Assembly (NCBI GenBank): GCA_951799445.1
Contig: OX637292.1
Location: 21,579,296 to 21,643,295, forward strand
From: Pseudisothecium myosuroides
Taxonomy: Eukaryota > Streptophyta > Bryopsida > Hypnales > Lembophyllaceae
Length of the DNA: 64,000 nucleotides
Reading direction: 5' to 3'
In this document: piece after piece, positions 46,780 to 58,739 of the stretch
Position numbering within the stretch: the stretch's first letter is position 1
Layout of the letters: every line of letters starts with the position of its first letter
Program-made: the position numbers and the translations under genes
Notes under the pieces: generated by a model
What the model was told of the DNA's origin: nothing
The model's database searches: none
The model's input: the letters and a program-made list of their open reading frames with translations, nothing else

Positions 46780-48141
46780 ATGCCGGGAGAAAAATGCATC
46801 CGTTGTGGAAACTCAAACACCAAGTTCAAATTTTTTAACAATAAAAAGGAAGATCAACCACGTTATCAATGTTTGGATTGTACTGCCGATATCGGCAAAC
46901 CGCACTTTTTTAGTCCTAATCCAAAGCGACAACACCACAAGGGCGGGTATGCCAAACTAACGCAAGTAGAGACTGAGGAATTGAGGAATCTGAAGAAGGT
47001 ATGTGACAAATGTGGCGCGGTAAACAAGGTGAAATTTAGAGGCTACAACAATGGAAGTTTGAACCAACCGCGGTATGTGTGCAGAGAATGCAATGAACTC
47101 TTTTCACCCCTAAAAAAAAGGAAGGCTGTAACATTAAGAGTACCGGTAGTGGAAAGGGCTGAATCTTCTAATCAATTTCAAGCGCAACCAGCAGCATCAG
47201 AAGCGCTGCATCAACAACAAATTATACCTCCAGGGCAACAGCAAATTCCACCTGGATTTCAACCAGCCCACCTTCAAATTCCAGTTCAAAAAAATAATAA
47301 TTATCAAAGAGCTTTTCTGCCACAACAAATTGCACTCGAAAATCAGCAACCTTACCCTCAAACTCAAATTCATTATTATGATTCTTATCCAATACCTCCT
47401 TCGCAACAACACATTCCAGCTGGAATTCCACTATCCCACTTTCCACTGTCATGTCAAAATAATCTTACAACTATGCAGCAGCAGCAACAGCAAAGTGCAC
47501 CTCAATATTTTCAGCAACCTCAACATCAACCTCTCGTTCATAATAATCAATATCATCAAAGAAACTTTCAGCAACAACAAATTCGACCTGAAGTTCAGCA
47601 CTCTTACCACTCGCATCCTTCATTTCAAAACAATCTTCGTCAACAAACAACTATAATTCAGCAACAGCAAATTGCACCACGAAATCAGCAACTGCAACAT
47701 CAGCCTCGAATTCCACTGAATTATAATTGTAATCCGCAGAGAACTCTTGTGCAACAACAAATTCCAACTGGAATTCAGCAACGCCACCCTCAACCTTCAT
47801 ATCAAATTCATATTAATCATCAACCAACTTATCTGATGCCATCTGCAAACCAACAACCCCCCTTTCAACGTGCATCGCAAAGTAATGACAATCATCCGGA
47901 AGCACATGACTCAGAAGAGTTCGACGAACAAGATCCTACTACAACGGCGTCAGTCCCTGCAATTTGGAGGAGTACTGCATCACCACCAACACATCAAAGT
48001 ATTGCACCGTCTACTGAGGACATGAATTCTGAACAGTACAAGAATACTGAATTTATATTTGAAGATATATATTTTAAGGAGATGTTGAACGCTCATGACA
48101 AAAATGCTGATTTGGAAAAAAAAAATGTCATTGAATCCTAG
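46780..48141 (+). CDS. Intronless protein with two tandem Dof-type zinc fingers and a Gln-rich tail
   Basis: 453 aa in one open frame. Finger 1 (residues 6-34) is C-x2-C-x21-C-x2-C with Dof-typical NSNTKFKFFNN and QPRYQC. Finger 2 (about residues 75-105) is C-x2-C-x22-C-x2-C, VCDKCGAVNKVKFRGYNN then NQPRYVCREC. Dof factors are plant-specific and bind AAAG cores; they normally have one finger of exact C-x2-C-x21-C-x2-C spacing followed by a basic GG-x2-R motif, which is not kept here. A basic stretch KKRK follows finger 2 and may serve nuclear import. Residues about 125-380 are Gln/Pro/His-rich, with degenerate units built on QQQI-x-P and QIPTGIQQ, as in activation or condensate-forming domains. 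The C terminus is acidic (DSEEFDEQD). Most likely a divergent transcription factor; DNA binding is inferred. Confidence 0.75.
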   Translation: MPGEKCIRCGNSNTKFKFFNNKKEDQPRYQCLDCTADIGKPHFFSPNPKRQHHKGGYAKLTQVETEELRNLKKVCDKCGAVNKVKFRGYNNGSLNQPRYVCRECNELFSPLKKRKAVTLRVPVVERAESSNQFQAQPAASEALHQQQIIPPGQQQIPPGFQPAHLQIPVQKNNNYQRAFLPQQIALENQQPYPQTQIHYYDSYPIPPSQQHIPAGIPLSHFPLSCQNNLTTMQQQQQQSAPQYFQQPQHQPLVHNNQYHQRNFQQQQIRPEVQHSYHSHPSFQNNLRQQTTIIQQQQIAPRNQQLQHQPRIPLNYNCNPQRTLVQQQIPTGIQQRHPQPSYQIHINHQPTYLMPSANQQPPFQRASQSNDNHPEAHDSEEFDEQDPTTTASVPAIWRSTASPPTHQSIAPSTEDMNSEQYKNTEFIFEDIYFKEMLNAHDKNADLEKKNVIES

Positions 48142-48161
48142 GAATCCATAGACACTTTTAA

Positions 48162-48742
48162 CCCCTAAACCAGTCCAGAGTCTTCTCCAAAATCTATGGC
48201 TTGAGAAAAATCATTATGTAGTACTATTTGGAAGAATATTTTGGAAGTGACATACAAAAAAAAGTTGTATATTTTTGAGTTTCAGATTCCATCTATATTG
48301 TTGGATTCACCAATGCTATCACCAATATTTTTTTATAAATTTTCAAAGGGAAATTTCAATGTTCCTTCTAAATTCAATTGCAAGCAAAGTATTATCATTT
48401 TTTGAGTGAAATTTGTTGGAATGGATTTGAAATGAGGTTATGTTGAAATGGTGATTTTTTGAAATTTTTGTGTTCTTTAAATCTATGACCTCATTTTTGC
48501 AAGTCTAGTATTGAGTTAGAGTTGATGCAATTTTGGCTTGGTCAACCAAATGATATACTTCCATATTTGTAATTTTAGAAAAATATGTACTCTAATAACA
48601 CCAAATTCAACCATTAGATAGGCTAACAACTTGATAAAGTATCTCTACAAGTTAGGATGACTTTCATTCAAGTGATGATGTAAAGAGACATCAATTTCAA
48701 GTTGTTCATTGTTTGGAAACTAGATGTCGGAGCACTTAAGGG
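48162..48742. mobile_element. Short CCCCTAAA-family element E7
   Basis: TTAA at 48158-48161 and 48743-48746; ends CCCCTAAACC and AGCACTTAAGGG. About 580 bp, starting only 20 bp after the Dof-like stop codon, so it may supply that gene's 3' UTR and polyadenylation sequence. Confidence 0.6.
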
Positions 48743-48749
48743 TTAAACA

Positions 48750-49081
48750 AACCATTAGAAGAGATTTGAGGGCTGCGAGGGGCCGTTTCAAGCTATTCCC
48801 GCAATTGGGAACAGTCAGAATATAAAAAAAATATAAAAATAATAATAAAATAATAATAAATATTAAAATGTTATTAAAATAAAATAAAAAATTATTTAAA
48901 AAATTATTTAAAAAATTATTTAAAAAATTATTTAAAAAATTATTTAAAAAATTATTTTTTATTATTTTCTGACGTGGCACTCTCTTGGCCACGTCAGATT
49001 ACTGCTCCCAGGCTGTTCCCACAGTTTCCAGGGCCAAATAACTCGCGGGCTCTTAGAGACCTCAAATCTCTTCTAATGGTC
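48750..49081. mobile_element. MITE with internal 12-bp minisatellite
   Basis: Inverted ends ACCATTAGAAGAGATTTGAG and CTCAAATCTCTTCTAATGGT. Inside, about six tandem copies of the 12-mer AAAAAATTATTT at roughly 48890-48960, and a hairpin TGACGTGGC/GCCACGTCA. Flanked by CAA on each side. Confidence 0.65.
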
Positions 49082-50676
49082 AATTTTTATTTTTTTATTT
49101 TATAATAAAGATTGAACTTGTAAAAAAATAGCTATCTTGTTGTAGTTATTATGGTTTGAGAGTCCACCTTAGAAAAAAAACATTACAATGCAAATAAGAC
49201 ATAGAATGCTACGTATTTAGAAGATTGAATATTAACATGTGGTATAAGTATTGAGACTTTGATACAATAGTGACAAGAGTAGTTACATTTGAATAAGTGA
49301 ATATAAACTTTAAAATACTTTGCAGCTTATTAGGTTTTCCCTCTGTGATTTCTCAATATTTTTTTGTTGATATATGTAATTATAATTTTTCAAAATTAAA
49401 TGAAATATATAGCACTTTTTGACTTTTATAATGTACCTTTGTTATAAATGTTACTGAAAATCTAGCACTTTTCATGCATACCCATGTATTAATGAACTCC
49501 TAAAATTCTTTTAATCCTCAAGGAGCTTTTTGAAAGCTTGGAATAAACCTTGAAATCTGGCACTTTTCATACATACCCATATATTAATGAACTTTTAAAA
49601 TTCTTTTAATCTCTCAAGGAACTTTTTGAAAGCTTGGATACAGTTACGTGAAATCAATGTCTTGTGAATGAATGTGAAATTCTTATCCAAAATGCATAGT
49701 TCTGTAAGCTTCTCAAAAATATAATTCTTTTTCCAATCGAGTGCTTGAGTCAAAAATTATGGGGCTAAAAAGTTTTTACATCCATATAGTTAACAAATGT
49801 GGAAAATAATAAAAAATTCTCACCCCGCTAAAGAATACTCATAGCACTACTTTGGACAACTCCAAAGTTGAGGATACTATTTGATTTCATTGAACCATTT
49901 TTATATGTGTGTAGGAATGTTGTTTATAGAGTTGTTGAGAGATCGCTCTAAGTCGAGGAGTCAAATCTATCAATATCAAGATTTTGTCATTAAAGTGATG
50001 TTTTTTAAGTAGGACAAAAACGTCTTTGACCTTGTATCAAAAAAAGGGAAAGGAGAGGTGACGTAAGAGAGAAAATCTCTAGATTCGTACTACTTTGAAT
50101 TAAAGAATTAACTCTACTGCACGTGGATTCCTCATGCAATTTCAAAGTAGGAGGTTGTAGCGCACAACCTCCCACTTCCATTCAAAGATGAGCAAAAGTA
50201 ACAGGAGACAACCCCAATTCCACTCAAAGACAAGTGACCACAGATATTCAGTGAAGTCATACTTACAACACTTGTGTGAATAAGTCCAATCAAGCATATG
50301 AAAAGATGAGTTGTTGATAGTAGGATTTAGCCAAGTCACACTTACAACACTTGTGTGAATAGGTCCAATCAAGTATATGAAAAGATGAGTTGTTGATAGT
50401 AGGTTTACATATCCTCTGACAAGTTCAGGAAAGGTCTAGGACTTCCCATTCGTTAATGAATGTAAGACATGTGGAAGCATTGAATCTACAATAGTTTGAT
50501 TTTTACAACAATCGTCGCTTCCCAGACCGGCATACTACAGTACATAGCGTTTCAGTGTGATGTTAAACTTCAGTAGAGCTAAGAATGGAGCTTCCATCCA
50601 CTTGCAAAATCAGGGGATGAGAAAAATTGCCTTATTTGCAGCAGAAAGATGGAGACTGCCTTTTATCATATGTAGA
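49082..50676. other. Non-coding AT-rich spacer with two tandem duplications
   Basis: No gene seen. Two short tandem duplications: about 49460-49640 (period near 95 bp, repeating CACTTTTCAT-CATACCCAT) and about 50256-50405 (period 79 bp, repeating ACTTACAACACTTGTGTGAA). Confidence 0.55.
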
Positions 50677-53600
50677 CTAGAGAGAGGTGAACCAATCAGC
50701 AATGTATCTGGATAGACCTCGCAAGTCCGCCAAAGCCGCATTTCTAAGCACTTGGGCGACAGCATCGGCTGGACTGTATTCTCGACCTGGTTGCCATTTG
50801 ACATCCTACACATGGTACACAGTTACTCTATTCACTTGCATCAAGTTTACAAAGTCAAGCTATGTGCGTGTTCTTGGATTGTTATTGGTGTCCTGCCAAT
50901 ACTAAGAAATTCACACAAACAAACGCCTAATGCAGAACCAAATACTACGAATTTGAACAAATTCAGCCACTCTTATCAGGCATCAGCTCAAAACAGATAA
51001 AGAGGAGAGTTGAGTCTGAAAGCAACATTTTAGAATTACACAACTGAAGTGATAGCCAAGACAAGATGTTTGATTCAATAGAAACGGGTTTAGAAAAATT
51101 AGAAACTTAATTCAATAGAAGGTTGTTTTCAGTAAAATTATGTCACCCTATGGTCACAATGATTATACAAAGACCACGCTATGATATCGGTCTTTGTATG
51201 AACATTGTCATCAACTCCAGAATCATGAAGAAGATTCTCTTAGTGATGTTGTCTGAAAGTTCCTGAGAGCCTAAATTTACTGCATTTTCCTGACAGTCTA
51301 ATTTTACTTTGTTATAGTTTTGCGTTAAGATCAGGTAAAGAAAACGAGCGCAGGAAGAAAAGATGATGTACGAAAGTTGGGCCACTTACAGGAGCAATTG
51401 GGGTAAGGTGATTCCCATTCAGTACAACTTTGTTCAACTTTCCCCCTAATGCTTCAGTGCGACCCCTCAAAACTTCTTCCAATGTATCTGTTTCATCAAT
51501 AGGGTCTTGGGTGAATTTCACCTGTGAAAAACAAATGTGAGGTATATGATTCCCGTATTTCTCTATGGAACAAGAAATAACAAAAGATCAAATAGTGTTG
51601 TCATCACAATTAGCTTGTTTCATTTGAGCATACCAGAAGGTTATTGGGTACAGCATATTCAAGAGATGCAGTTGCACGGTTCTGTGAGGGCGTCGGAGTG
51701 AACTCGGATACTCCCTGTGATATCTGTTGGTTTGAGAAAGAGAAAAGTCAGCACTTTAACATCAATTGAATACAACTATATTTTGCGCAAAAGAATCTGG
51801 ATTCTATTTCTAGGCTAACTGTTCATTGATTCCAGAGTCTTTAGACAGCTCCTCAAGAATGTCATAGGACATTAATACCTAATTCAATGAAACAGAAAAA
51901 TAGGTGCAGAGATATCAAACATAGAACAGGTTTACTGGAGCATCAATCAGAAAAGGAGTGAAGATAAGTCCAAATAATAAGACAGGAGCCCTTGATCAAT
52001 GAGGAACAGAAAGGCAACCTGGTCGAAAACAGCAGGAATCTGGTCTAGAAACTCCCGGACTGACTGCAGGTTATCACCAACAGCGGGTGGAAGGGGAATC
52101 CCTGAATCCAAAACTGCTCTAATCGCCTCTGCTGAAAACACACCATTAGATCAGCCTCATAAACATCAATAGGATGTACTGACCATGTGGATGAGAGAGC
52201 TATATATCGAGAGAAAATCTTGCCAGCTATTCTAAAGGCTTCAGGATTATCAACCACCATAGGCTAAGCAAGAACTTACAGCTAAAAGCTCGGGCAAACT
52301 CAGTGACCGGAGAAGACTCCACCAAAGGTGCAACCTGAGCCATAGTTGGGCCCATCTGCAGTCGAAGATAGTAATACTTGAATAATAACTTGAATAATAA
52401 CTTAAACTTCATATTAGTAAAGCTCCACGGTAAAAAAAAGGGAGAGATGACGCATTACAACAGCAAATACATGGTAATTAAGCTAGCTAAATTGCATGCA
52501 GGTTCGACTCAGCTAGTTGTGTAGGCTTGCGGTCAAATTCCAACAGCATTCACATATACCGAGTAAGCGGCTCACCTGCCCAAAAAAGGGTACCGCATCT
52601 TCAGCAGGCTTGTTATTGAATGAAATAATTGCATTCGCCTGACCAACACATAATGTTCTTTTTTAGAAGTGGTTTGACAATTTTGGCACTGTCGAGAAAA
52701 GTGCCAACAAAGAGTTCTTTAAAGCCAAGTTACTTCAAATCAGATAAATCAAGAAAAATGAAAGCAATGACATTTGAAAGTAAGATGAATGAAAGCACTG
52801 ACATACTCTCACATGTGAAGACAATGGTTCAATGGTTCATTGGCTTCTGGAGCCCTCTCTTGCTCGAATTGAGCTCAACTATGCCAAACAAAGTTTCAGG
52901 GATTCCTTTTCATGCGCATTCAGAGGATGCTTAACAAGTTATCCAGAATGTTATGCATCACACATGTCCTTCAGCATTCATAAAAGATATGCACTAGCAT
53001 TTCTTTTTTTAACAACCAACCGAATCTAAGGAAACTATTTGCGCAGTTAAGGAATAATTGGACCTTTCAACATAACATTTCGTGCATACTGAAAATGAAG
53101 GCCGAAAATACTGTGCTTGGTACCTGAGGCAGTCTCCCTGCGCAAGTGCTTCCAATGAGCACCTGCATTAAAGCTCCCAGGCTACAACTCACAGAGTGCA
53201 TAAGAGCCAGGTAAGTTATTTCTTCGCAAGAACAGAAAAAACTATGCTAGCTAAAAATATCCAAGTATTCTAGACATTAATGAGATCTACTGGCATTTCA
53301 TCAGACTCTTAAGCATCTAAGAAAGGAGGCGCATTATTATACCTGTGACCAACACTGTACACGGGAAGCGACGAGAATTCTTCTGCAGAGAGGTCCCCAA
53401 ACCCTGAGGTCGACAGATAATCCAAGCAGCTAGTGAAACGGGAGTGAATGCCCTGAGCCGAAGCAGTATGATCAAAACTCAAACGAAAAGGGGTTGCCAC
53501 TATCAAAAAACCCTCCTTCGCCAGTAGCTCTATCAACACACTGCTTGCCCATGCACATCAAACACACAGCAACACACGTCAATCGGATGCCCTAAAATAT

Positions 53601-54721
53601 AACTAAATACTTAGACCAATAAAAAATATTGCAAAATTACATGCACAGAACAGGACCAGTCTAACCTCGAAACGTCCAAATCAGGCAGAGATTCTACCCT
53701 TCACATACTAAGGAAGAGGATACTAAAACCACTATCCTGTCTTCTAACCTAAGCCTCTGTTACCAACAGCAACTCATCTCTTCCAATACACTCAAAATAA
53801 CCTTCAATTAAAAAGTTGGGTGTAAGCATGACTTGGCAGAATGTCTATAGCCACCGACATTCAAATGGAAGTTGGGATGTCAACTGTCTCTTCAAGAGTG
53901 AATTACCTAAAACCTCCTAAATTGAATGATCACATAAGAAATTATCATACATTGAGTGAGATAAATTTGATCTAAACAGAGTTTGGCTCTCAAACTACCC
54001 AAATTGAGCACTCCAGTGAGCTCTTATGAGTGATCTCCCAATGAGAACACACTCCTACGCATTGCCTACACATTAATTAAGATTCCTAATACTATCCACT
54101 GCAATTAGTTGAGGATAGTCTTAATGCTGTCCTCTGCTACAATTTAATGTATATTTAACAATCTTCAGTTGTGCAAGCATAGATATAAAACTATACAATA
54201 CTTATCCTGATAGATTCTTGATACCATAATAGAAAAAGTAATATCGAATAATTTACACATTGGTCAAGATTCCAAGGTTGAAAATAGAGACTCTAAGTAC
54301 CTTATAGATTATCATATGCAAGAAAAAAAGTTGGACATGGCATGGTGAAGGTGTGGTACTTGTAAATCACGTCGGGAGCAGCCCCAATAAAAGCGCCTCC
54401 CAGGAAATGAATCAACCCTTTGGTCCTTCCACTGGGGTCCAATGAAGGGTACACCAGACACTCTGTGATGCGCTCATAAGGCGGTGTAGTAGTAGTCCCT
54501 CGCATTTGGTCCGGAGCTGCCACATTCGTCACCGCAGACCTTGACCTAACACATTCCCTAAACCCTAAACCTCGCACCCTAAAAGCTCCTCTCTTCCCTG
54601 CTTGCTGCTTTGTCACAACACAGTTCCTGTGCGCAAGTTTGATTGGTGAACACTCCTGTCCGAGAGTCACTGTACGTGATGACGTCTGTGGCAAGAGCCG
54701 GAAGCCCACCACATGGGTCAT
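50677..54721 (-). CDS. DUF1350 alpha/beta-hydrolase-like protein, probably plastid
   Basis: Nine exons in transcription order: 54721-54360, 53540-53343, 53181-53124, 52638-52576, 52355-52280, 52131-52019, 51723-51634, 51521-51390, 50805-50677; 407 codons with TAG, all in phase. Residues 1-70 look like a plastid transit peptide (basic, Ser/Thr-rich). The core follows the DUF1350 family: GLIHFLGGAFIGAAPDVIY, ELLAKEGFLIVATPFRLSFD, LPVYSVGHSLGALMQVLIG, AIISFNNKPAEDAVPFF, MGPTMAQVAPLVESSP, QGVSEFTPTPSQNRAT, DPIDETDTLEEVLRGR, LNGNHLTPIAP. The nucleophile elbow GHSLG (about 185-189) is assembled across the exon 2/3 junction. A conserved Asp and the NGNHLTP His could complete a triad. The family is widespread in plants and cyanobacteria, with no firmly known substrate to my knowledge. 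Confidence 0.93.
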
Positions 54722-56336
54722 ACTTGTCAAATTTTCTCCGTTCCTGTCGCACCCCCAAGGATTGTGAGTAGTGTGATAGTATCTTGTAAATCAATTGCCT
54801 ATCAAATAGCTCATAACATTCTTCAATGTCCTGTAGAGCAATCTTTACAGAAATACATTTATTGCGCACAAAGATATCTTATTTTGGCTCCTACAAAAAG
54901 GGTTACCAGAAAATGGAATACAACCAGTTACTGATTTCTAGTTCAGTAATACTTCTATTGTTTTTGAACATACTCACAGAATTGTAAAAAAAGAATTGAA
55001 AAAGAATGTAGAATGCAATTAGAAACGCAATCAGAATCAAATGCAAATTCTACGCATTCTCCATTCACTCCTAGCCATGAGATGGTTCCACCATCTTCTC
55101 CATTATTCTCTCCAACAATCTTGTACACCACAATCATGCACAAACACATCTTTCTGCGTGAAAGAAGTAAATGTTTTCAGCTCCAACTTAAAAGTTCTAA
55201 TCCATTCCATTCTCTTCTAGACATTTGATTGTTCCACCATCCTCTCCGTCATTCGTTTCATAAGAAAGGTAAATTCCCAGATCAGCCTACACATTTCATC
55301 TCACAAGGATGCTCAAGAATTGCGAGAGACTATCTAAGAGGCAATCAAATTGGCAACAAGGGTGTGACCAAGAGTTTATTATTCTCAAGCACGGAAAGAA
55401 AACAGAGCAACAAATTCCAACACAGTCCGAATAAAAAAGGGAACCACTGAAACAAAATTCTTCTGAAGGAAATCCTCAGGACTAATAAACACCGAATGAA
55501 AGAAGTTCAAGAGTTCCAAGACTGAGAGGAATTCCACTACACACCGACGTAGAGTTCTTTCGATCTTCTCCAACAATCTTGTAAGTCCTGGTAATGTTCT
55601 TGTGCAACAACAGTTTTGGAATGCGCGTAACAGAACTGCAGGTGAGAATTGGACACTGCGAGTACAAAATGCGACAGACCCAATCACCCGATTACAAATT
55701 TATGAGACGAAGTTGCAATGGATTAGCGGCGAGGAGGTGGAGGGACGGAGGGAGGGGAGGCAAGCCTGACTGCCTGACTTGGAAGCTTGTGCGCCTCAAG
55801 GCTCATGCTTTGTTCCCAAGAGCAGGTTCATGTTCCCCTCGCTCCTAAGGGAGCTCCCAATGGGTGTTTGTTCGTAATGCTGGTCTTAGTCTTTGTTCCA
55901 TGGCAATTACATAGATACAGTAGATAGAACCGAAGAAGGGCAGCGTGAATAAAGTGTTTGTTCGTAATGACAATGAGCCACAATCATGGCAGTTATATTC
56001 AATTTTGATGAAGTAATACATTTCTAATTTCATCAATCTCTTAAATAAGTATTGAAACATATTTTAGTAATACCCATGAACTTTTTCATCCTAGATTGGT
56101 GGTTTCATTCATTTTTAAATAGAAATGAAAAAAATTGGCAGAAAAAGGGTAGTTTTTGAGCACCAAGAGTGAAGAACTATTTTGAAATGGTGCCAATAAT
56201 GAAGGGGGGTGCATTTTGTGGTGGAAAAATAGTTTTTGTAAATTTGAATTGTGTTTATAGTCATATTGTTACTCAAATATGATATACACATGGAAAAAAA
56301 GGCAAAGTCCAAAATGTACAAGGGTGTTTAAGGAAT
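54722..56336. other. Upstream spacer of the DUF1350 gene
   Basis: No convincing gene. The first few hundred bases should contain the DUF1350 promoter. Around 55730-55770 there is a purine-rich GGAGGTGGAGGGACGGAGGG-like tract of unusual GC content. Confidence 0.45.
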
Positions 56337-56340
56337 TTAA

Positions 56341-56913
56341 TCTCTAATGGACCAAGGATTTGTTCAACTTACACAAGAAATCTTGGGTAGGTTCTTACAA
56401 AGTCAATTTTGGTTGGATGTTCATGAAATTTTAACAAAAAATGTGAACTCATACCCCCTTAGTGAAAATATATATTATTTCCAATTGGATACCCACATCA
56501 AAACTTATGTTGCCTTGAATTTTTGGAGTAGCCCAAGCAACTGCAAGTAGCATGTATAAAAAACCTCCTATAATTTCAAATTTTGGTAGGTGTGTAACTT
56601 ACATAATACAAGATGCAAATGTGAAAAAAAATGACCATATGTAGCATAAAAATTTCACTCCAGGATTGGGAGAGTTAAAGTTGATTGTCCTTATTGGGCA
56701 AGGTTGAAAGAATTTTTTTCCTTCTAACTTCAAATGTTATAATCTTTCAATCTATGTAGTTAAAGTTTCTAATTTTTTCTACACATTTGAATTTCATAGT
56801 AGTCTAGTACAATTTTTTTTTTTTTTTTTCTTAAATTCATTTTTTTGTAATTGTATTTAAAAGTGGTAATTTTTCACAATTTGCGTTCAAAATGTGCATT
56901 AGTCCTTTAGGGA
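56341..56913. mobile_element. CCCCTAAA-family element E8, abutting a second end
   Basis: TTAA at 56337-56340 and 56914-56917; ends TCTCTAATGGACCAAGG and AGTCCTTTAGGGA. The right TTAA is followed at once by TCCCTAAAAGACC, the left end of another copy that lacks a visible partner. Confidence 0.6.
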
Positions 56914-56917
56914 TTAA

Positions 56918-57495
56918 TCCCTAAAAGACCAAATCCATTGCGAAATAGTCAAATGTCATGTTTGAGATAAATTTAGCCTTTTAAATTGTATTCAAAGATC
57001 AATCTTAGGTTTTTATTATAAGACATTATGGATTGTCATTTAAAATGTGAACATTTGTACCTCAATTTGTTTCAACAATTTGTCAAATCTAAAGATTAGT
57101 TAGAAAACAAGAATGCTTTGATAATATTAGCCATCTAATACAATGCCATGTCTAAGAAAAATATTATAATACCTTGGAATTAGTTGTGAAGTGTAAGAAA
57201 AATAATCCTATTGTTTGGAATATACTATGCCAATTCTTTCCTATATTATAAATGATACAATCATAATAATAGTGGATAGAATTTGGAAAGAAAATTCAAT
57301 GTAAACATCAATGCTCATGATTGCATGAGAATGGTTATCAATGCATTGTGTATGCAAATTTGTGATTAGAAGGGTGCACTACTTTGAAGCTACAAAATGT
57401 TATGTAATAAAGTGAATATGATGATATATTAGAGTTGTAGTAGCCCACAATATTAATGGGTCAAAAGCTCTAAAAGGAACAATTTACAAACTAAT
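56918..57495. other. Non-coding AT-rich spacer, probable E9 fragment
   Basis: Begins with a TCCCTAAAAGACC terminus and then AT-rich sequence without open frames of note. Confidence 0.4.
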
Positions 57496-57497
57496 TA

Positions 57498-57948
57498 CTC
57501 CCTCTGTCCCTCTAAAAACCTCCAAATCAAGTACAATCTATGTCCCAGTAAAAAACTCCGTTTACTAATTTTGACCATTGAGTAAGCGTTGGGGATAAAT
57601 AGCAAGCAATCAAAGAGCATTCTTTTCCTAGCAAGCTTGGCCTTGCCCATATGAGGCACCTTGTACTTGTTGCTTCTTCAGACAATCATGTTGACAATGG
57701 ATTCAATGAACACTTGGGCTCTATGACAATGATTTTGGTGCCTAAACAACTGGATTCAATGAACACTTGGGCTCTATGACAATGATTTTGGTGCCTAAAC
57801 AACGGTGCCTAAGCTCAAGATTTTGCATAGATTTAGGGGATGGGTTATTGGTTTTTGAATGCATGTATCACTAACACAAAGACTAAAAATACATTTAATC
57901 CCTCTACATGGGGAAGGTTTTTGGAGGTTTTTTAGAGGGAAGGGGGAG
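57498..57948. mobile_element. Stowaway-type MITE
   Basis: Ends CTCCCTCTGTCCCTCTAAAA and AGAGGGAAGGGGGAG, with inner matching CCTCCAAA/TTTGGAGG, flanked by TA on both sides. These are the classical plant Stowaway (Tc1/mariner) termini. It holds a perfect 53-bp tandem duplication at about 57698-57803 (unit begins TGGATTCAATGAACACTTGG). Confidence 0.85.
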
Positions 57949-58739
57949 TATCAACAAACAAGTGAAGGTGTGCACTCCACAAAAGCACAAAGCATACATT
58001 GCCACATCCATTGGAGTTGTATAGGCCGGTATCAAATTTTCATAACCAATCACAACTCATGCAGACCCTTAACCACCCATCCACAAAAGACATTCTCTCA
58101 ACCAACAAGCACTGAATTCTTGAATATGTCCGGACCAATTTAATTATCAAAGATTCACGAGGGCTCATATCTGTGCAAGACACTAGATTTCGATAAGCAA
58201 AGAGCATACCACCAGAACACACATGCTCAGAATACTCCAGTCTAATTATTGATGCAGCTCCAGTTTATGCCCAGCCTAAATCAGCACTTAGTGTACCATG
58301 AATTGTGACCTCAGTGAACAAACTCTGCCAACATATAAGATGGCCTAATTAACAGTAAAGAAAATTTGGCCGAAATCGAAAGAAAAACTCACTCGATGTC
58401 AAGCTGTTGAAGTATTCTAGCCCTCAAGAATGTGCATAGACTATCTTTTCTCCTAAAGTGTTCAGGGTTGAAGTGCGTTCCTTCATTGTTGCCCATGTCA
58501 GCTCTTCAATTGCACCACGGTAACCAGGATCCTTTACGAATGAGGATGCTGTCAGAATGACATTCTGAATGAAGGAGGTTCTCAATGGTTGTAACTCCCT
58601 GTAAAAGTTGCATGTACAAATCTATCTCTGCATCCATTTTGAATCTGAATCTGTAATCCAAACCCTTGTGCGCACTTTGGGGATGAGGCCAAAGTCCTGG
58701 CATTGAACTTGTCCTGTCCACCAAAAAACCTTCAAATTC
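57949..58739. other. 3' region downstream of the uL22 gene
   Basis: No gene supported. The part next to 58740 is expected to be uL22 3' UTR; an open frame at 58506-58724 on the minus strand is taken as chance. Confidence 0.45.

Noticed and set aside
47197..47656. Open frames on both strands inside the Gln-rich region of the Dof-like gene
   Set aside because: CAA/CAG-rich low-complexity DNA is open in several frames by composition.
48720..48992. 90-aa minus-strand frame with NNFL repeats
   Set aside because: It is the translation of the 12-bp AT minisatellite within a MITE.
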